The notes under the pieces are model-generated. The model worked only from the letters and a program-made list of their open reading frames with translations, ran no database searches and had not been told where the DNA came from. A program made the translations under genes and the position numbers. Shown here piece by piece: positions 60,833-64,000 of a stretch of DNA of 64,000 bases; within the stretch, counting starts at the first letter, position 1; each line of letters starts with the position of its first letter. The stretch is from Membranipora membranacea (Eukaryota; Bryozoa; Gymnolaemata; Cheilostomatida; Membraniporidae): contig OU612067.1 in the NCBI GenBank assembly GCA_914767715.1, positions 11,594,001 to 11,658,000 on the forward strand. Direction: 5' to 3'.

Positions 60833-61511
60833 CCTGACAAAGCTGCATCATGCATACACCATTGAGCACACCAATAAGTATATGCAGCAGCCACGGCTTC
60901 AGGCAGTAGCAACAGGACCGTCGTCCTTTACGGTATCATTTAGGCATTAAGTCAGAGTAGTATTCAGATCGTTATTCTGTGTAGACGTGTGTATATTGAG
61001 ATTAGATTTTAAGTGACAAATTGTGTGAATTCATCGATTGTATAATATAATATAACTGGTATTGTTGTGTAATTCTGGGTAATAGCAGCTATATCTGTGC
61101 TATCAGTGCTTATATCAGCACTCATCTGACATTTTGAATAACAAGGACAAAAATAAGGATACGGATACAGAGACGGTCAGGTCAGATTATTTAGAACACC
61201 TTTTAATATTTTTGTATTTTGTCTCAATTGAATTAAATGGTCAGGGTAATTAAACAAATAATCTTATGCTAAACAAATTAAGTTTATGCCTGTCTGGTTG
61301 ACCAAAATCGGTAATCACATCCACTTGACTCTTCAGTAGTCACAATTGTGTAGTCAAGGGCTGTCTAAAACTTCACGCACTTGTGGACGGCCTTGTTGAT
61401 GCTTTCATGTACCAGAGTATCAGCAGATATCTAAAGCTGCAATACATGCAATGTGTGATGATTTAAATAGACTGTGTATTATAATAGCCTTGAATTAAAT
61501 CTAAGTTCAAA

Positions 61512-61800
61512 ATTGAGACGGTGTCTAGTGCATTGAATTCAGTTGAGTAGATAAACTCTATACGTGTATTACATTTTGTCAGGATATTAATTGATATCGC
61601 CCATAAAGCCCATAAGAATAAATTGAGACGTGTGTCTATTGCATTAAATTCATGTGGAGTAGATAAACAGTGCGTGTATTACATTTTGTCAAGAGATTAA
61701 TTGATATCGCTCGTAAAGCCCATCAAAATTTATCGGATCAGTGTATCGTGTATCAGTGTATCGTGTATCAAGTATCAGTGTATCGTTTATCAGTGTATCT
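61512..61800. repeat. ~110-bp duplication followed by GTATCAGTGTATC repeats
   Basis: AAATTGAGACG...GTGTATTACATTTTGTCA...ATTGATATCGC occurs twice, starting near 61512 and 61621. It is followed from 61735 by about five short GTATCAGTGTATCGT units. Confidence 0.75.
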
Positions 61801-63350
61801 TTGAGACCATTCTGTGGGTTATATAATGATTGCATAATTCAAGCGGAAGGCTTTCAGTGCTAAAACCAAATAGAACCTAAAACTAAAGATAAAGGCCCAC
61901 GCTCGCTCATAAAAGAGTAGACTCGGAGCAAGCTAACTACACCTTGTTCTGTACACGGCCCAGTCGGTTTCTCACATTAGTGGTTGATAATGGAATGGGG
62001 CTTTCAGTGATCTGGATAAAATTTTAGAACTTCATACAGTGGTGTACTATCTGTATGATTAAAGTTTGTTATCTATCTTAATGCTCACCTTTGTAGATTT
62101 CATCTGATAAGGTTTATGATATAATAGCATCTAGGACGGTAAGAGACAATGAGAATGTTAACCATCATATTACTATGTACGGTTGTAGTGGCGATATTCC
62201 TGACAGAAAGGTGAGGATCAGTTATAAATACTTAATTTGGTTCAGTGTCTATGGCTCCTTGTTTTAGGAATGTATCACAGGTGATGCAGAGATTATTGAT
62301 TCCTTATGTCAGCACTTAACTTCACTCCACCCTGTTTGAGAACAACTCCAACGCTAAATAGTGAAATAAGTAGATGAGGTTGTTACTTAGCATATTTACT
62401 ACAATAAACATAAAGACATTAGAACGCATATCCGTACCTATGACTGCTAGATTTATTGCAGAGCAGGCCTGATCTCTAATACCGAGGGTACATCAAGGCA
62501 GGGTTAGGTGGCATCTTTTAAAATTTTGCAGTAGAGGGTAATAATTGACAGTCTGGCACCTCCTCGGATCCAATGTATATCACATAAGACATATGTGTAT
62601 AATTTTATTCCTAGGATAACTCAGTAGACTCCTGTCAGCTGAGAGGAGCTCACTGTAATAAAAGGGTTCACATCTGGTCGTTAGGGATGGAGCCTCATTG
62701 TCAGCAAGACTACAAAGCATCAGAATTGGCAAAGGATTGACTATGTGGGTTTCGATACAATCCCACTGGAATATTCCTCACAAAGTATCAACATACACCG
62801 GTAGGAAGTATATACAACCGGTGTGTGCGATATGACTTTTTTTTTAATTATTTATTGACGAGCAATCTTCATCATTAAAATGATGTTCTTCCGGATGTGC
62901 CAAAAGAAAACAATAATAAAAAAGGAAGAAATATGGATGATGGAGACTAACAATGAAAATGATTATGTCTTGAACATGAAATACCTAAATGCATGTTGTC
63001 GGAATGCCTTCAAATTGTTTGCAGACCTGATCTGTTGCGGAAGGCTACTGAATATAATATAAAGATTGCAATGAAAATTGTTTGATGGAGGTTTCAAAGA
63101 AATGCGTGCCTCTCTTCTGAAGGCGATGTATAGTAAATGAAAACTGCTCACATCTATAAACTGGAGCCAACATAATAAGTGTATTATAGCAATAAATGGC
63201 AGAGAAATAACTGGCAAGCTGTGGTAAGATTAATCAAAAATCACCTAGGTATAAGTGCTCAAAAAAGGGGTTTACTTTAACCAAATGGGGGCAATATGGA
63301 ATTAAATTTTTCTAGATCAGAATTTTATGCTGATTTCAAATATCTGGTTT
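61800..63350. other. Intergenic DNA, nothing recognised
   Basis: No receptor exons, transposon motifs or RNA genes were seen. Short opposing ORFs at 62880-63217 overlap and lack motifs. Confidence 0.45.
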
Positions 63351-63490
63351 CTACACCTCTCAGTCTGCCAGTTAGAAAGTTATCCAGGGTTATAGTCCTG
63401 AATTAACGAAAAGCTTGGCAGCATTTATATGTGAAGATAGGTTGTGTCAATATTATGCCTTAGTAATACACCTCTAAGCTTGTCAGTTAA
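63351..63490. repeat. Dispersed CTACACCTCTCAG motif, two direct copies
   Basis: CTACACCTCTCAGTCTGCCA at 63351 is nearly identical to 4488-4507; a weaker copy (ACACCTCTAAGCTTGTCAG) lies near 63470. Confidence 0.5.
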
Positions 63491-63611
63491 AGAGAAATTA
63501 AATTTTTAAACTTAAAAAAATGGAGGGGATAACACTAATTATTGCTATATAATTCCATTGTTTTGCCTGTTGTGTAATGTCTGATTTGAAACCTCACCGT
63601 TCGAGCCATGA

Positions 63612-63705
63612 TAATGTAATATACATAGTGTATATATACTGTGTATATACGATGTATATATACTGTATATATACTTTACATATACCTAGATACTACATAT
63701 ATTGC
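63612..63705. repeat. TA-rich tract with TATATACTGTATA motifs
   Basis: Irregular palindromic TATATAYNRTGTATA units over ~95 bp. Confidence 0.8.
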
Positions 63706-64000
63706 TTTGTTTAAAAACCACTATGGCGTGCATCCAACCAATTTCAGCTCGCACAACCGTGTTGAACAACGCCCAGAGAAGATTTTGTAACTTAACTTAA
63801 AGTCAGTGCATATAATGTATTCAATGACATTGGCTAATGTCTGAACAGAAGAGAAGAATCAGAATGAGTCAAATGGGATTACCATACCGTAACTTTGTTT
63901 TCCCTAAGAAAATTCATAATATCACCAAGAAGGAAAATTAGAGAAAGATTTTATTCTGTATGGTAGGCCTGAATAGCACATGTCATAAAGCTTCTTGTTT

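Overview
This is eukaryotic (metazoan) nuclear DNA. It is AT-rich and intron-rich, with most introns about 0.2 to 3 kb, many nested transposons, and coding capacity split into short exons with GT/AG borders. The domain set (F-type lectin, fibronectin III, sushi/CCP, membrane anchor with a tyrosine-rich tail), together with Ngaro, hAT, LINE and Ty3-like remnants, suggests an aquatic invertebrate. I cannot name the species from sequence alone.

The host genes are a tandem array of one receptor family, all on the minus strand. Gene 1 (start at 6553, running off the left edge) has a signal peptide, one F-type-lectin-like (FTP) domain and three FN3 domains before the window ends, with no lesion seen. 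Gene 2 (59201 to 42774) is the complete architecture: signal peptide, two FTP domains, seven FN3 domains, one sushi domain, a membrane span and a tail. It carries a 1-nt frameshift in the second FTP domain and an in-frame stop in the sixth FN3. Gene 3 (about 40919 to 32622) keeps five FN3 domains, the sushi domain and the tail. It has lost its signal peptide and FTP exons and carries several lesions. A three-exon FN3 fragment (29457 to 28579) is a fourth, dead copy. Exon lengths are nearly identical between copies (61, 234, 201, 113, 163, 98, 214, 116, 163, 195, 392 nt), and two FN3 exon-pair types alternate (A-B-A-B...), with every module boundary in phase 1. The tail has a PPxY motif and five conserved tyrosines, one in an ITIM-like setting, so these look like signalling recognition receptors that may bind glycans.

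Mobile DNA fills the gaps. At 7.0-14.9 kb, two copies of one TIR transposon lie in inverted orientation. The right copy sits inside a hAT-type MITE, and both insertions have target-site duplications. At 16.9-24.8 kb there is a decayed Ngaro-type tyrosine-recombinase retroelement with the A1 ... B1-A2-B2 split repeats, an SGNH-hydrolase ORF, gag, RT/RNase H and a truncated recombinase. It also carries a perfect 12-bp x ~49 array and a 42-bp minisatellite. Gene 3 lost its 5' part in an interval holding a nested pair of TIR elements and a Ty3/gypsy fragment. Gene 2 introns hold a LINE remnant and an intact hAT MITE. GC-rich hairpin islands lie at 26.1 and 30.7 kb, and a decayed transposase N-terminus with a BED-like zinc finger lies at 31.0-31.3 kb. 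The right end (59.2-64 kb) is the upstream side of gene 2 plus simple and tandem repeats.
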